From positions 6,033,001 to 6,097,000 of the forward strand of contig JAWHQI010000028.1 in assembly GCA_033032865.1 (NCBI GenBank): a DNA stretch of 64,000 bases. Reading direction: 5' to 3'. The stretch comes from Dactylorhiza incarnata. Taxonomy: Eukaryota > Streptophyta > Magnoliopsida > Asparagales > Orchidaceae. The position numbers were made by a program, and so were the translations under genes. This document shows positions 63,690 through 64,000 of this stretch, one piece after another (the first letter of the stretch is position 1; every line of letters starts with the position of its first letter). The notes beneath the pieces are model-generated. The model ran no database searches, was not told the DNA's origin, and saw only the letters and a program-made list of their open reading frames with translations.

Positions 63690-64000
63690 ACCTATCTCCA
63701 AACAACAGTTTGTCTCTGCTGACGTCACCTTTTTTGAGTCTACTCCTTATTTTTCCGAGAATGGAGGGACCCTTCCTCTCGACTTCTCTCCTTCTCTCTC
63801 TACAACCTCTCCTCCTCTCTCTAGAACCTCTCCTCCCACCTTTTTCATCGTTCTCTGTCATTCATGCCCCTTCCCTGTTGTCCCACAACCGACACCAACT
63901 CCTGCACGTGTCCCTCCTCTTTCATCATTTCCATATCATTATCGTCTACGTCCTGCTTCCCCACCCGTCCTCCCTTCTTCCACCCTAGTGTCCCCACCGC
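63690..64000 (+). pseudogene. Copia D linker after integrase
   Basis: The Ser/Pro/Leu-rich coding stretch corresponds to the variable linker between integrase and reverse transcriptase. It begins FVSADVTFFESTPYFSE in frame with the 'GYSPTQKG' region after a shift. It is cut by the window end. Confidence 0.6.

Larger units (their letters stand above)
59872..64000 (+). other. CBP80 intron 5, incomplete
   Basis: The donor GTATGT opens an intron of more than 4.1 kb. 59872-60581 is unremarkable AT-rich intron sequence. From 60582 onward it is copia element D. Confidence 0.75.
60582..64000 (+). mobile_element. Ty1/copia retrotransposon D, 5' part
   Basis: A 181-bp 5' LTR is followed by primer site TGGTATTAGAGC (60763-60774), then gag, protease and integrase remnants in plus orientation, in several frames. 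The element continues past the window end. Confidence 0.88.

Overview
The window is nuclear DNA of a flowering plant. It holds the 5' part of one host gene, split by very long introns, and a dense nest of retrotransposons and DNA transposons. The evidence is five short exons with GT/AG borders that spell the N-terminus of plant nuclear cap-binding protein CBP80 (ABH1, NCBP1 family), plus plant-type Ty1/copia, Ty3/gypsy, LINE, Au-SINE, hAT and PIF/Harbinger-like elements. The species cannot be told from this sequence. There are no bacterial-type operons, rRNA genes, CRISPR arrays or recognisable tRNA genes.

Layout. Positions 1-4,700 are intergenic, with LTR-like debris, a degenerate minisatellite near 2.5 kb and the right end of a PIF-like element. 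Positions 4,709-20,288 are a three-level nest. A ~0.94-kb hAT-like element (8-bp target duplication AATGAGAG) was split by a minus-strand copia element, called A here (5,636-20,271, duplication TTTTA). A was in turn split by a second LTR element, called B (10,299-17,784, duplication TTTGT). B has a gag-like ORF and an unrelated second ORF but no protease, integrase or reverse transcriptase. A and B share arrays of a dyad motif, GCGTCGA/TCGACGC, in the U3 part of their LTRs. In B the motif also runs through the gag coding region, where it encodes an 11-residue tandem repeat.

A 409-bp inverted-repeat cassette (20,357-20,765) lies just upstream of the CBP80 start codon at 20,979. The exons are 20,979-21,074, 21,426-21,485, 36,825-36,881, 54,222-54,293 and 59,809-59,871. 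All are multiples of three, so all introns are phase 0. The gene continues past the window.

Intron 2 (15.3 kb) carries a degenerate minus-strand LTR element called R1. Nested in R1 are a PIF/Harbinger-like element, a LINE, a 1.3-kb tandem duplication, and a short LTR element (H) that itself contains a full Au-SINE. Intron 3 (17.3 kb) holds another R1 LTR with a (TTG)n-tailed retroposon, a Ty3/gypsy element (E) with a very long LTR, gag remnants of two further gypsy elements (F, G), a LINE 3' end, and unclassified repeats. Intron 4 (5.5 kb) is almost entirely one copia element (C). Intron 5 contains the start of another copia element (D) that runs off the window.

Apart from CBP80, nearly all coding sequence belongs to transposons, and most of it carries stops or frameshifts. 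The host gene looks intact over the visible part: all five exons are open and all visible splice sites are canonical.
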